Shown piece after piece: positions 44,644 through 54,042 of a DNA stretch of 64,000 bases. The stretch comes from Micromonospora sp. CB01531. GTDB taxonomy: Bacteria; Actinomycetota; Actinomycetes; Mycobacteriales; Micromonosporaceae. The position numbers were made by a program, and so were the translations under genes. The stretch lies in NCBI RefSeq assembly GCF_001905095.1, contig NZ_LWLS01000105.1, positions 221,794 through 285,793 on the forward strand, in the 5' to 3' direction. A model generated the notes under the pieces. That model worked only from the letters and a program-made list of their open reading frames with translations, was not told the origin of the DNA and did not search any database. The first letter of the stretch is position 1. Each line of letters opens with the position of its first letter.

Positions 44644-45339
44644 ATGTCGGCGGCGCAGAGGGCATCCGCTGGGGTCGCCGAAAACGACGTCTCGAAGAAG
44701 GACGTGATCGTCCAGAGGCTTCGTGAGGAGATCGTGTCCGGGGCTATCGCGCCGGGGGAGAAGCTCTCAGAGGCGCGCCTCGCCGAGCGGTTCGGGGTCA
44801 GCCGCATGCCGGTGCGTGAGGCATTCAAAGAGCTCGAAGGCGCCGGATTTGTCTCGATCGAGCGTCGCCGTGGCACTTTCGTCAAGAGCCTTAGTCGGCA
44901 CGAGATCCTCGATCTCTTCGAGGTGCGCGAGGCGGTCGAGGGGATGACAGCCCGGCTGTGTGCGAACCGCGCCAGCAATGAGCTCATCGCGCGGATCGAC
45001 GAGGTGATGGCATCGATGCAGGACTGCGTCGAGGCCGGCGACACCGACGGCTACAGTGCCATCGACGCGCGGTTGCACGAGCTCATCACCGAGGGTGCTG
45101 GCAATGAACGGTTGAGCGACCACTACCGCTTGCTGGTCCAGCATCTGAACCGCGGCCTGCTGTCCTCGATCGTGACGAGGCGAGAGGGGCGGATGCGGCG
45201 GTCGCTCGCGGAGCACCGCGACGTGGTGTACGCCATCCGCGCGCGGGATGCCGATGCGGCGGAGCAGGCCATGCGCGCCCACGTGCAGCAGGGCCGCCTC
45301 GAACTCCAGGACGAGGTCACGGCGAAGTTCGGCCGCTGA
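44644..45339 (+). CDS. GntR/FCD-type regulator of the catabolic island
   Basis: A 231-residue FadR-like regulator. Winged helix at about residues 18-85 (IVQRLREEIVSGAIAPGEKLSEARLAERFGVSRMPVREAFKELE, seen as VSGAIAPGEKLSEARLAE and VSRMPVREAFKELEGAGF) and an FCD effector domain with metal-ligand histidines (DARLHELI, LAEHRDVVYAI, AMRAHVQQ). ATG 44644 follows GGGAG. It precedes the transporter operon by 430 bases. Pairs of TGGTATGGCAG-like sites before 45769 and before the broken dehydrogenase are its probable operators. Confidence 0.88.
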   Translation: MSAAQRASAGVAENDVSKKDVIVQRLREEIVSGAIAPGEKLSEARLAERFGVSRMPVREAFKELEGAGFVSIERRRGTFVKSLSRHEILDLFEVREAVEGMTARLCANRASNELIARIDEVMASMQDCVEAGDTDGYSAIDARLHELITEGAGNERLSDHYRLLVQHLNRGLLSSIVTRREGRMRRSLAEHRDVVYAIRARDADAAEQAMRAHVQQGRLELQDEVTAKFGR

Positions 45340-45620
45340 CCGCTCCGGCGCTTTCGTAGACGACCTCGGCGGCCAGGAGAGGCCCGTCGCTGGACGTGAG
45401 CAGCGGCTTGACCCCGCCATCCTGTATGTGAGCCCAGCCCGGCACCGGCACGCAGCCCTTGATCGCGCGTCCGGGTGGGCGCGTGCGCGCAGTCTTGCCG
45501 TCCTCGGCCGGTGAGGCCCTAGCCGGCCCAGGTGGCCCTTGCTTCCGCCGCCCTTCCGGTGCCGACGTGAGTCGGCCTGGCCCGAGGCACGTCATCCGGA
45601 GTTCGGATCGGATCAACCTC

Positions 45621-45650
45621 TTGACAACTGGTATGGCAGATCAGCAGTAT
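45621..45650 (+). promoter_or_regulatory. Promoter of the BMP transporter operon
   Basis: TTGACA at 45621-45626 and CAGTAT at 45645-45650 with an 18-bp spacer form a good sigma-70-type promoter 119 bases before the lipoprotein start. The first GntR operator copy (45626-45641) covers the spacer, so bound repressor would block polymerase. Confidence 0.55.
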
Positions 45651-45706
45651 CTGGTGCACGTTACCGTGCTCCAGCGCTCTAGGCGCTCGCATCTGCCATA
45701 CCAGTT
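45626..45706. promoter_or_regulatory. Paired 16-bp inverted GntR operators
   Basis: AACTGGTATGGCAGAT at 45626-45641 and its exact reverse complement at 45691-45706 face each other 65 bases centre to centre. The core TGGTATGGCA resembles FCD/FadR-type operators. The same core recurs at 57772-57782. A pair this far apart could support DNA looping by two regulator dimers. Confidence 0.65.
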
Positions 45707-45768
45707 CTCTTCACCGGTCCGTTTCACCCCTGTTACCTGCACAGGCAGCAGCCGACGAAAGGGCTCGC

Positions 45769-46800
45769 ATGCGTACCAAGATCGCAATCGTGTCAGCCGT
45801 TACCGTCATACCCCTCGCCCTCTCGGCGTGTGGGTCCTCGGGCGACGTAGCGGCTGCCGACGGGACCAAGAACATCGGTTCCATCTCCCAGGCCCCTCGC
45901 AACGACGGCGGGTTCACCCAGTTCGGCCTGGCCGGCGTGAACGCGGCGGTCGAAGCTGACACGAACCTCAAGCTCTCCTCCATCGTTGACAACGCCGCCA
46001 ACTCACAGGAGCAGATCCAGGGCTTGGAGTCGCTGGCCGCGAAGAACCAGATCGTGGTCGCCGACGGCGCCTCGTTCAACAAGGCCGTCGCAGTCGTGGC
46101 GCCGAAGTATCCAAAGGTGCACTTCATCCTGGTGGCCGCCGACCTCGACGCCTACGCCGAGAACGTGACCTCGGTCAGCGCGGCCGTCGGCTACAACGCC
46201 ATCGTGGTCGGGGCCGTCGCTTCGGCCCATTCCCGGACCAAGAAGCTCGGGATGATCGCCGGCCTCCAGGTGCCCGCGTCCGGCGCGTGGTACTACGGCA
46301 TGGCTCAAGGAGCCGCACTGGAGAACCCGAACACCAAGGTCGTGCAGACCTACACCGGCGACTACAACGATGTCGGCAAGGCCAAGCAGGCCGCCGAAGC
46401 AATGATCGCCAGTGGCGTCGACTCGATCCTCTCCGACCTCGACAGTGGCTCCGGGGGCGTCTACCAGGCCGCCGGTGGGTCCGCCAGCCCTGCCGACGTG
46501 TACGACGTTTTCGCCCTGCACTGCGAATCGAGTCCCCACATCATCGGATCCGGCGTAGTGAGCTGGTCCGACATCCTGAAGAACGCCGTCTCCGACGCTG
46601 CTGCTGGCAAGCTGCCGGCTGGCGCCATCAGCTACGGCCTAGGCACCGGCGCGCTGCGATTCGAGTTCTGTCCGGGCAAGGGGACGGCGGAGGAGAAGGG
46701 ACTCGTCGAGAAGATCACCAAGGACATCACCGACGGCAAGATCGTCGCCGACAAGGGTGTTCTTCTCCCGAAGCCGACCTACCACTTCGAGCAGCGTTAG
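45769..46800 (+). CDS. BMP-family (Med/PnrA-like) substrate-binding lipoprotein
   Basis: A 343-residue lipoprotein; lipobox LALSAC gives Cys21. The mature part has the BMP fold pattern: IGSISQAPRNDGGFTQFGLAGVNAA, VADGASFNKAVAVVAPKYPKVHFILV (Shown as separate runs). PnrA-type members bind purine nucleosides, but others bind different small molecules; the usual base-stacking Phe/Asp set cannot be assigned by eye. It is the first gene of the transporter operon, 10 bases before its ATPase. Confidence 0.85.
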   Translation: MRTKIAIVSAVTVIPLALSACGSSGDVAAADGTKNIGSISQAPRNDGGFTQFGLAGVNAAVEADTNLKLSSIVDNAANSQEQIQGLESLAAKNQIVVADGASFNKAVAVVAPKYPKVHFILVAADLDAYAENVTSVSAAVGYNAIVVGAVASAHSRTKKLGMIAGLQVPASGAWYYGMAQGAALENPNTKVVQTYTGDYNDVGKAKQAAEAMIASGVDSILSDLDSGSGGVYQAAGGSASPADVYDVFALHCESSPHIIGSGVVSWSDILKNAVSDAAAGKLPAGAISYGLGTGALRFEFCPGKGTAEEKGLVEKITKDITDGKIVADKGVLLPKPTYHFEQR

Positions 46801-46810
46801 GCCGCCGTCG

Positions 46811-48382
46811 ATGAAGACTCGTCCCGATTCCGGCCCCGCCCGCCGCGGCACGGGCACCGGAGCTTCCGCTCTCCGGCTCACCGGAGTGACCAAGAGGTTC
46901 GGCTCCTTCGTCGCCAACGACGCCGTTGACCTCGACATCGCCTGGGGTGAGATCCACGCCCTCCTCGGCGAGAACGGTGCGGGCAAGACCACGCTCATGC
47001 GGATCGTCACCGGCCTCTACACCCCGGATGAGGGTGGCATCGAGCTCGACGGAGAGCCGGTGCGTTTCCGCAAGCCCGAGCATGCCTTGCGGGCCGGAAT
47101 CGGGATGGTCCACCAGCATTTCACGCTGGTACCGACACTGACCGAGCTGGAGAACCTCGCTATCGCACCAGCCGCCGTTCCATGGCGCAACGGTCTGACC
47201 GAGGCGCGCCGCCGGTCGCAGGAGGTGGCTACGGCAACCGGGCTGCGGATCACGCCCGACCGGCTGGTCGCCGACGCGTCGGTGGGGGAGCGACAGCGGC
47301 TGGAGATTGTCAAGTTGCTGTGCCGCGGTGCCCGGATCCTAATCTTCGACGAGCCGAGCGCCGCGCTGAGCCCGGGTGAGTGGGACGAACTCGCCAACCT
47401 GATGCGGCGGCTTGCCGCCGACGGTCATGCGGTCATCCTGATCTCGCACAAGCTGTCGGAGGTCTTCAGCGTCGCGGACCGGTACACGGTGCTGCGCCGA
47501 GGCGCAGTGAGCGGTTCAGGAACCATCGCGGAGGCAACCCCCGACCACCTGGTGACCCTGATGGTCGGCGATCGAATGGCCGACCGCCCGCCGCTTCCCG
47601 CCGGCACGCCGGGTCCCGCCGTCCTCACCATCCGCAGTCTCGACGTCGCGCGAGACGACAACCAGCCGGCCGGTCCGAAGGCGCTCCAGGGCATCGACCT
47701 CGAGGTGCGTCGAGGCGAGATCCTGGGGATCGCCGGGGTCGCCGGTAGCGGTCAGTCCGAGCTCGTCGAGGTGCTCATGGGCATCCGGCCGGCGCTGTCG
47801 GGCGCCATCGAGCTGGCGGGGCGGCCATTCACCCATCGGTCGCCGCGGAGGTTCTTCCGAGCCGGCGGTGCGGTGATTCCGGAGGACCGGCACCACGCGG
47901 CGATCGTCCCCGGGATGACCCTCTGGGAGAACATCACCCTACGGTCGCTGCGCTCCGCGCCGTTGAACAGGCAGGGATTGCTCGACGTCCGGGCGGCGTC
48001 CGCCGAGGCGCGCCGGCTGATGAACGAGTTCGACGTACGCGCCGACAGCGAGAACCTGCCGATCGGGCGGCTCTCCGGCGGAAACCAGCAGAAGGCCGTC
48101 CTCGCCCGGGAACTCTCGGGGAATCCGGCCCTGCTGATCGCCGCACAGCCCGTGCGCGGTCTCGACGTACGGGCGGCGGACTTCGTCTACCGGAGCCTCG
48201 TCGCGCACCGCGAACGCGGCGGTGCCGTGTTGCTGATCTCGATGGACCTCGACGAGGTCATCTCGATGTCCGACCGGATCGCGGTGCTCGCTCACGGACG
48301 CATCCAGGGCGTCGTCGAGGCCGCGAAGGCCACCCGCGCCAACCTCGGCGCCCTCATGACGTCGTCCGGAGAGGCCCTCTGA
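46811..48382 (+). CDS. BMP-type ABC transporter ATPase with two domains (YufO-like)
   Basis: A 523-residue protein with two nucleotide-binding domains in the sugar/nucleoside-importer arrangement. NBD1: Walker A GENGAGKT, signature ASVGERQRLEI, Walker B ILIFDEPSAAL. NBD2: degenerate Walker A GVAGSGQSE without lysine, signature LSGGNQQKAVLARE, Walker B LLIAAQPVRGLD. This asymmetry is normal for the family. ATG 46811 follows the lipoprotein stop by ten bases. It drives the two permeases that follow. Confidence 0.9.
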   Translation: MKTRPDSGPARRGTGTGASALRLTGVTKRFGSFVANDAVDLDIAWGEIHALLGENGAGKTTLMRIVTGLYTPDEGGIELDGEPVRFRKPEHALRAGIGMVHQHFTLVPTLTELENLAIAPAAVPWRNGLTEARRRSQEVATATGLRITPDRLVADASVGERQRLEIVKLLCRGARILIFDEPSAALSPGEWDELANLMRRLAADGHAVILISHKLSEVFSVADRYTVLRRGAVSGSGTIAEATPDHLVTLMVGDRMADRPPLPAGTPGPAVLTIRSLDVARDDNQPAGPKALQGIDLEVRRGEILGIAGVAGSGQSELVEVLMGIRPALSGAIELAGRPFTHRSPRRFFRAGGAVIPEDRHHAAIVPGMTLWENITLRSLRSAPLNRQGLLDVRAASAEARRLMNEFDVRADSENLPIGRLSGGNQQKAVLARELSGNPALLIAAQPVRGLDVRAADFVYRSLVAHRERGGAVLLISMDLDEVISMSDRIAVLAHGRIQGVVEAAKATRANLGALMTSSGEAL

Positions 48383-49494
48383 TGCTGTCGAAAGACCTGA
48401 TCATGCGGTTGCTCGTGCAGGTGGGAGTGGCCTTGGCGGCACTGGCCGTCGGCGCGCTCCTGCTGGTGGCGATCGGGGTGGCGCCGCCCGACGCACTCCA
48501 CGCCTTCTGGAGCGGCACATTCGGGACGCCGACCAACGCCGGCACGACCCTCACCCAGGCCGTGCCGTTGCTCCTGGTCGCGCTCGGCTGGATCCTGACC
48601 ACCCGGGCCGGACGCCTGCACGTCGGCTTTCCCGGTCAGATCCTCGCCGGGGGATCCCTGGCCACGGCCGTCGGGCTGCAGTGCGGTAGCCTGCCCGGCC
48701 CGGTCGCGGTGGTGCTCATCGCCATCGCCGGCATCGGTGGCGGCGCCCTCTGGGCAGGCCTGACCGCCTGGTTGTGGGCCTCGCGCGGGGTACTTGAGAT
48801 CGTCTCGTCGCTCCTGCTCAACCTGGTCGCGATCCAGGTCGCGGACTGGTCGGTCCGAGGGCCGCTGCAGGGCTCCCTGGACGGTCAACCCCAGTCGGCG
48901 AACTTCCCGGCCGCCGCACTGTGGCCGAGCGTCGAATCGATTCCCGGCCGCACCCTCTCGTACGACGTGGTGCTCCTCCCGGTGTGCGCGATCGCCGTGG
49001 TGCTGTTGCTGTCCCGCACCGCGTTCGGCTTCCGCCTGCGGGTAGCCGGCGGCAACCAGGAGGCCGCTCGGTGGTCCGGCATCGATCCGGTCCGTGAAGG
49101 GGTCGCGGCCATCGTGATCTCCGGTGGGTTCGCCGGTCTCGCGGGCGCCGCGCTGCTCTTCGCCGGTTCCGCGCCCTGGATGAGCGACGGATTCGAAGCC
49201 GGCGTCGGCTTCAACGGCATCGCGGTCGCCCTGCTGGCACGCAACTCACCGGTCGGCGCGGTCGCCACCGCCGTCGTGTTCTCCGCGCTGAACGTCGGTG
49301 GGACCGCCATGCAGGCCCAGTTGGATGTGCCGTCCTCGCTGGCCTCGGTTCTCCAGGGCGCCGTCATCGTGCTGGTCCTGGTGGCGGCCGTCGTCCTGCA
49401 CGGCCGCACGAGGACGCCGTCTGCAGCCAAGTCCGCCGCCCGTCGACGCTCCGGCGTCGTCGTCCACAGCGGTGCCCGGACCGAGGAGGCCTGA
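48382..49494 (+). CDS. BMP-type ABC transporter permease 1 (YufP-like)
   Basis: A 370-residue permease of the branched-chain/nucleoside-importer family with about eight to ten membrane helices; TTRAGRLHVGFPGQILAGG and FGFRLRVAGGNQEAARWSGID are the usual substrate-gate and coupling regions. Its ATG overlaps the ATPase stop by one base. The C-terminal tail is basic and cytoplasmic. It pairs with the next gene. Confidence 0.88.
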   Translation: MLSKDLIMRLLVQVGVALAALAVGALLLVAIGVAPPDALHAFWSGTFGTPTNAGTTLTQAVPLLLVALGWILTTRAGRLHVGFPGQILAGGSLATAVGLQCGSLPGPVAVVLIAIAGIGGGALWAGLTAWLWASRGVLEIVSSLLLNLVAIQVADWSVRGPLQGSLDGQPQSANFPAAALWPSVESIPGRTLSYDVVLLPVCAIAVVLLLSRTAFGFRLRVAGGNQEAARWSGIDPVREGVAAIVISGGFAGLAGAALLFAGSAPWMSDGFEAGVGFNGIAVALLARNSPVGAVATAVVFSALNVGGTAMQAQLDVPSSLASVLQGAVIVLVLVAAVVLHGRTRTPSAAKSAARRRSGVVVHSGARTEEA

Positions 49495-49495
49495 G

Positions 49496-50596
49496 ATGGG
49501 AATCTTCGACGTGGCGTTCCTCGTCTCGGCGATCACGATCGCTGCCCCAATCCTGCTCGCCGCCACCGGGGAACTCGTCTCCGAGCGGGCCGGCGTACTG
49601 AACGTCGGCCTCGAAGGTGTGCTGCTCGTCGGCGCCTTCGGCGGCTACCTCGTGATGGCCGGCACCGGGAACATCGCAGTCGGTTTCCTCGGCGGCATCG
49701 TCGGCGGCCTGCTTTTCGGGGTGCTGATGGGCGTGCTCGCAATCGAGACCAAGGTCGACCAGATCGTCTCCGGCATCGCACTGACCCTGCTCGGCTACGG
49801 CCTGACGGCGTTCCTCAACGACGACGTCTTCAGCAAGCCGCGCGCCTTCGACCCGCTACCTCGACTCGCGATCCCGGTGCTCTCGGACGTGCCCGTCCTC
49901 GGGCCCGCCCTGTTCACCCAGGACGCCTTCATCTACGCCACGGCCGTCGTCGTCGTTGTCGTGGCCCTCGCGCTGACTAGGACGACCTGGGGCATCAACC
50001 TGAAGGCGACCGGTGAGAGTCCAGTATCCGTTGACGCTGCCGGCGTCAGCGTCCGCGGGTTGCGCTGGGCCGGCGTCCTCTTCTCGGGGGTCTGCGCTGG
50101 AGCGGCGGGCGCCTACATCTCCATCGGTGACGTCGGTGTCTTCCGTGAGGCCATGACCGGCGGGCGTGGCTATCTGGCGATTGCCGCGGTCCTGTTCGGA
50201 GGCTGGCGGCTGAGCGGGCTGGGTCTTGCCGTCGCGATCTTCGCGGTCACCGATGCCACCCAGTTGCGGCTGCAGGCTGTCGGTGACATCCCTCGTGAGG
50301 TATGGGTCGCCGCGGCCCTACTCATCCTGGTGGCTCTCGGCACCCGGCGCGTCCGGAGTGCGGCGGCCACCTCCCGCCTCGACCGGCGGCGGGCCAGCGC
50401 TGCCGGGCTTGCCGGCTTGGCCGCGGTCGCGGTGCTGGTCGTGCTCGCCATTGTCCGACCGGCCGTGACGTTGCCGGTGTCCCTGTGGCTCGCCATGCCG
50501 TACGTGTTGGCGCTCGTTGCCCTCGCCGCCGAGGGCAAACGGCGGCACAAGGCACCGGAGGCGCTCGCCGTTCCTTATCTGCGAAGTGAGGTCTGA
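49496..50596 (+). CDS. BMP-type ABC transporter permease 2 (YufQ-like)
   Basis: A 366-residue permease with the YufQ-type pattern LLAATGELVSERAGVLNVGLEGVLLVGAFGGY (seen as GELVSERAGVLNVGLEGVLL) and the coupling loop WGINLKATGESPVSVDAAGVSV. A C-terminal extension of about 60 residues carries two extra helices. ATG 49496 sits two bases after permease 1. The amidohydrolase gene begins three bases after its stop, tying uptake to catabolism. Confidence 0.88.
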   Translation: MGIFDVAFLVSAITIAAPILLAATGELVSERAGVLNVGLEGVLLVGAFGGYLVMAGTGNIAVGFLGGIVGGLLFGVLMGVLAIETKVDQIVSGIALTLLGYGLTAFLNDDVFSKPRAFDPLPRLAIPVLSDVPVLGPALFTQDAFIYATAVVVVVVALALTRTTWGINLKATGESPVSVDAAGVSVRGLRWAGVLFSGVCAGAAGAYISIGDVGVFREAMTGGRGYLAIAAVLFGGWRLSGLGLAVAIFAVTDATQLRLQAVGDIPREVWVAAALLILVALGTRRVRSAAATSRLDRRRASAAGLAGLAAVAVLVVLAIVRPAVTLPVSLWLAMPYVLALVALAAEGKRRHKAPEALAVPYLRSEV

Positions 50597-50598
50597 CT

Positions 50599-51501
50599 TT
50601 GATCACCGACGTGCACACGCACTTCTGGACCCGGGAGCACCAGCGCTCTCCCTGGACGGACGGGCTGGGACGGGTCTCGAAGACGCTGGCCTCCGACGAG
50701 ATCGACCTGGTCACCGTGGAGTCCTACCGCCGGGGCGTCGCGCCTGCCGAGCGGACGATCGTCTTCGGACTCCAGGCGCAGGCCTCCGGGATCATGGTCC
50801 CTAACGATGCCGTCGCCGCATTCGTACGAGAAGTCGGCGGTCAGACTGTCGGCTTCATGTCGGTCGATCCGACCCGCCACGATGCGGTCGACGAGGTGGA
50901 GCGCTGCCACGCGGAACTTGGGTTGGTCGGCATCAAGATGGGGCCGATCTACCAGGGAACCTCGCCGCTGCACCCCATGACGATGCGGGTCTTCAAGACC
51001 GCGGAGCGGCTCGGCCTGCCCGTGATGATCCACCAAGGCGCGATCTTCGCGAACGCCGGCCGACTGCCTGACGCCAACCCGCTGCTGCTCGACGACGTGG
51101 CGTGCACCTTTCCCGACCTGCGGATCGTGGTCGCACACATGGGCCACCCGTGGATCTACGAGACCGTCGTCGTGATGCGCCGGCACCCCAACGTCTTTGC
51201 CGACACATCCGCGATCGCGAGCCGTCCAACGGTGCTGGCGAACGCCTTCTCGGCCGCCAAGGAGTACGGCGTCCTGTCCAAGGTGCTCTTCGGTAGCGAC
51301 TCACCGATGGTGGCCGCGGCCAGCGCCGCCGCCGCCCTCGAACGGGTCGTCGCGCGGATGCGGCAGATCGCGCACACGCCCATCACCGACGAGGAACTGC
51401 ACGGGATCCTGCACCGCCCCTCGTTCGACCTGCTCGGCATCGAGGCACCCGCGGCGCCCCCGCCGACTCTGCCGACCGAGCTGACCCGAACCGCCTGCTG
51501 A
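50599..51501 (+). CDS. Amidohydrolase-2-family metal hydrolase or decarboxylase
   Basis: A 300-residue TIM-barrel enzyme of the ACMSD/amidohydrolase-2 family. Metal ligands: DVHTHFW at residues 4-10, HQG near 149, AHMGHPW near 179, and Asp in FGSDSPM near 234. Such enzymes decarboxylate aromatic acids or open lactones and amides. TTG 50599 follows GTGAGG. It starts just after the importer genes, so it probably acts on the imported compound or an early intermediate. Confidence 0.83.
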   Translation: MITDVHTHFWTREHQRSPWTDGLGRVSKTLASDEIDLVTVESYRRGVAPAERTIVFGLQAQASGIMVPNDAVAAFVREVGGQTVGFMSVDPTRHDAVDEVERCHAELGLVGIKMGPIYQGTSPLHPMTMRVFKTAERLGLPVMIHQGAIFANAGRLPDANPLLLDDVACTFPDLRIVVAHMGHPWIYETVVVMRRHPNVFADTSAIASRPTVLANAFSAAKEYGVLSKVLFGSDSPMVAAASAAAALERVVARMRQIAHTPITDEELHGILHRPSFDLLGIEAPAAPPPTLPTELTRTAC

Positions 51502-51520
51502 CCGTCCCACGGAGAGAGTC

Positions 51521-52273
51521 ATGACGACGAACCAGACCACGAATCCGTCGGTGTTCCTGGACGCCACGGCCGTACTCGACGGCCCGCTCCCCGTCGAGAT
51601 CTCGATGGAGCCGATCATTCAAGGGGCGCCCTTCGCATACGAGAGAGTCCTGTACGACGCGGCCGGCGCATTCTTCGCCGTCTGGGCGTGCGACGCCGGG
51701 GTCTATCCCCGGGTGAAGGACAAGCGGGGCTCGTTCATGTACATCATTTCCGGCGAGGCCACCATCACGGACGAGGGCGGCACCTCCCACGAGCTGACCG
51801 CCGGCAGCGTGATCGTGCTGCCGCACGGCTGGGTCGGCGCCTGGGACATCCGCGAAACCATCCGGAAGGTCTACCTGCACACGACCCCGGTGCCGCCGTA
51901 CCGCGCGGGGGTGCAGCCGTCCGCCTTCCTGGCCGCGGCCGACGTGCTCGAGCGCGACCTACAGCTCCCGGACCCGGCGGTAGGGACCTCCTGGGCGCCA
52001 CCGGTCGCCGAGACCGTCGTGTTCGACGGGCCCGACGGCCGGTGCGCCGTCCAGGAGCGCGGACCGGGGGTGTTCCGGCGAGCGGCGGCCAAGAGGGCCT
52101 CCTACCTGTACGTCATCTCCGGCGAGGCAACCGTCACCGATGCGGACGGCACCACGCACGAGCTGACCGCCGGCAGCGCCGTCGCCCTGCCGGACGGCTG
52201 GGCCGGCACCTGGGACATCCGCACCCCGATCCGCACAGTCCACGTCGACACCGCACCGATCGCCGACAAGTGA
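51521..52273 (+). CDS. Tandem cupin protein
   Basis: A 250-residue protein built from two copies of a cupin half. The pairs SGEATITDEGGTSHELTAGS (about residues 78-97) and SGEATVTDADGTTHELTAGS (about 203-222) are nearly identical, each followed by a GW...WDIR...RKVY/RTVH run. This resembles DUF861-type cupins such as ureidoglycine aminohydrolase-like or sugar-binding forms. ATG 51521 follows GAGAGAG. Position in the operon suggests an isomerase, hydrolase or binding role in the same pathway. Confidence 0.78.
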   Translation: MTTNQTTNPSVFLDATAVLDGPLPVEISMEPIIQGAPFAYERVLYDAAGAFFAVWACDAGVYPRVKDKRGSFMYIISGEATITDEGGTSHELTAGSVIVLPHGWVGAWDIRETIRKVYLHTTPVPPYRAGVQPSAFLAAADVLERDLQLPDPAVGTSWAPPVAETVVFDGPDGRCAVQERGPGVFRRAAAKRASYLYVISGEATVTDADGTTHELTAGSAVALPDGWAGTWDIRTPIRTVHVDTAPIADK

Positions 52274-52290
52274 TCATGACAGGAGAAACT

Positions 52291-52818
52291 GTGATCAACG
52301 ACGACCCCTACGCAGCCGTGACCCCGGCCCCGCCGCTGCGGGTGTTCAGCAACGACCTCGTCGACGGCACGGAAATGCCGCCGACCTACCGCGACCCGGA
52401 CATCGGCGGCATCAACACCTCACCCCACCTGGCCTGGTCGGACTTCCCGGCCGAAACCAAGAGCTTCGCGATCACCTGCTACGACCCGGACGCTCCCACC
52501 GGGGTCGGTTTCATGCACTGGGCCGTCGCGAACATTCCCGCCTCCGTGACCTCGCTGCCCGCCGGCGCCGGCGCGCCGGACGGGCCGATGCCGGCGGGAT
52601 CCCTCACCCTCCCCAACGACCTGCGGATGCGCCAGTACATCGGCCCCAACCCGCCGCCGGGCTCGGGCCGCCACCGCTACGTGTTCATCATCCACGCCGT
52701 CGACGTCCCCACGCTCGAGATCGATCCCGAGCTGACCCCGGTCGTCCTGGGCTTCAACCTGCACTTTCACACGTTGGCGCGAGGGAGCATGACCGTGTGG
52801 GTGGACGCGGCGGGGTGA
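52291..52818 (+). CDS. YbhB/PEBP-family protein
   Basis: A 175-residue phosphatidylethanolamine-binding-like protein. Family motifs: GINTSPHLAWSDFP, SFAITCYDPDAPTG, MHWAVANIPAS, and GRHRYVFIIHAVD. GTG 52291 is chosen because AGGAG at 52281-52285 precedes it at five bases; an in-frame ATG at 52276 has none. Bacterial PEBP proteins bind anionic ligands. Inside this catabolic operon it may carry or protect an intermediate, which is inference. Confidence 0.82.
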   Translation: MINDDPYAAVTPAPPLRVFSNDLVDGTEMPPTYRDPDIGGINTSPHLAWSDFPAETKSFAITCYDPDAPTGVGFMHWAVANIPASVTSLPAGAGAPDGPMPAGSLTLPNDLRMRQYIGPNPPPGSGRHRYVFIIHAVDVPTLEIDPELTPVVLGFNLHFHTLARGSMTVWVDAAG

Positions 52819-52869
52819 CGGTGACGTGATCGCTCAGCAGCCATCTGTCCGTTTCGTGGAGGCACTGAA

Positions 52870-54042
52870 ATGACAGGAACTCTCTCGGCCGGCCCCACCG
52901 GCCGCTCCCGGCGTGCCGAGGTCGCGGGCGCCGGATTCGCCGGTCTCACCATGAGCATCGCGCTCGCCCGGCGCGGCTGGACCGTACGTCTGCACGAGCA
53001 GAACGACCAGGTGCGCGACTTCGGCGCCGGCATCCTGCGGTGGCGCAACGCGATGCTGGCCCTCGAAGTCATCGGGGTGGCCGGGGCAATCCGGGCGAAC
53101 GGCGTGCGACCCGGCACCTACGACACCAACCTGAACGGCGAGCCGGTCTCCTCGGAGTTGGCCGGCTACCCCTACTGGGCGATAACCCGGCCGAAGCTGC
53201 ACGCGCTGCTCGTCTCTGCTGCCCGTGAGGCCGGGGTCGAGATCGTCACCGGTTCCCGGGCGGTCGGCGCCGACCCGGCGGGCGCCCTGCTCCTGGCGGA
53301 CGGGAGCCGGCTGACGGCCGACCTGGTGATCGGCGCCGACGGCGCCGGATCGGCGGTACGCAACTCGCTGGGCGAGTTCACCCAGGAACGCAAGAAGTAC
53401 CAGGACGGCGTCTGCCGGGTCCTGATCCCGCGTCCGGCGGAGTTCCAGGGCCCCGAGTGGGACCGGGTCATCGACTTCTGGACCCTGGAGCCGGACCCGA
53501 TGCGCATCCTGTTCATCCCCACCGGACCCGACACGATCTACATGGGCATGATGGCGACGACCACCAACGAACGTGCCTCGCGAATCCCGATCGACGTCGA
53601 GGTCTGGTCGAAGCGCTTCCCACACCTGGCCACGGCCGTGGAGTTGGCGGGCAAGGCCGAGGGTGGCCGGCACGACAGCTACCAGACCAACCGGGTGACG
53701 CCGTGGTCGACCGGTCGGGCGGTGCTCGTCGGGGATGCCGCCCACGCCATGTGTCCCGCGCTCGGGCAGGGCGCCAGCGTCGGCATCGTCAACGCGGTCG
53801 AACTCGCCCACACCCTCGATCAGTACGACGAGATCGGCGAGGCGCTCGCAGTGTGGGAGGAGCGCGAGCGGGCCATGACCGACGCCGCCCAGGCCCGCAG
53901 CGCCTACATGGCCGAGACCCGCACGCTGGCCAAGGGCAACGGCTTCACCCCTGAGGTCATGGAGACGGCGAACTTCGCGCTTCCCGCGGTGACCCCCGAG
54001 ATCGAGGCGGCCTACCCGGTGCCCGCGGTGAACCGGTCATGA
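52870..54042 (+). CDS. FAD-dependent monooxygenase (salicylate/6-hydroxynicotinate-hydroxylase-like)
   Basis: A 390-residue flavoprotein hydroxylase. The dinucleotide motif is VAGAGFAGLTMSIALARRGW at residues 18-37, the DG motif is LVIGADGAGSAVR, and the FAD ribityl motif is GRAVLVGDAAHAMCPALGQG. Family members hydroxylate aromatic or N-heterocyclic rings using NAD(P)H and oxygen. ATG 52870 follows GGAGG. The overlap with the MBL-fold gene suggests the next step is a ring-cleavage or hydrolysis product. The substrate is unknown. Confidence 0.87.
   Translation: MTGTLSAGPTGRSRRAEVAGAGFAGLTMSIALARRGWTVRLHEQNDQVRDFGAGILRWRNAMLALEVIGVAGAIRANGVRPGTYDTNLNGEPVSSELAGYPYWAITRPKLHALLVSAAREAGVEIVTGSRAVGADPAGALLLADGSRLTADLVIGADGAGSAVRNSLGEFTQERKKYQDGVCRVLIPRPAEFQGPEWDRVIDFWTLEPDPMRILFIPTGPDTIYMGMMATTTNERASRIPIDVEVWSKRFPHLATAVELAGKAEGGRHDSYQTNRVTPWSTGRAVLVGDAAHAMCPALGQGASVGIVNAVELAHTLDQYDEIGEALAVWEERERAMTDAAQARSAYMAETRTLAKGNGFTPEVMETANFALPAVTPEIEAAYPVPAVNRS

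Noticed and set aside
45769..50596. Calling the transporter a purine nucleoside importer
   Set aside because: The BMP fold is clear, but ligand residues cannot be assigned by eye and the downstream enzymes do not match nucleoside salvage.
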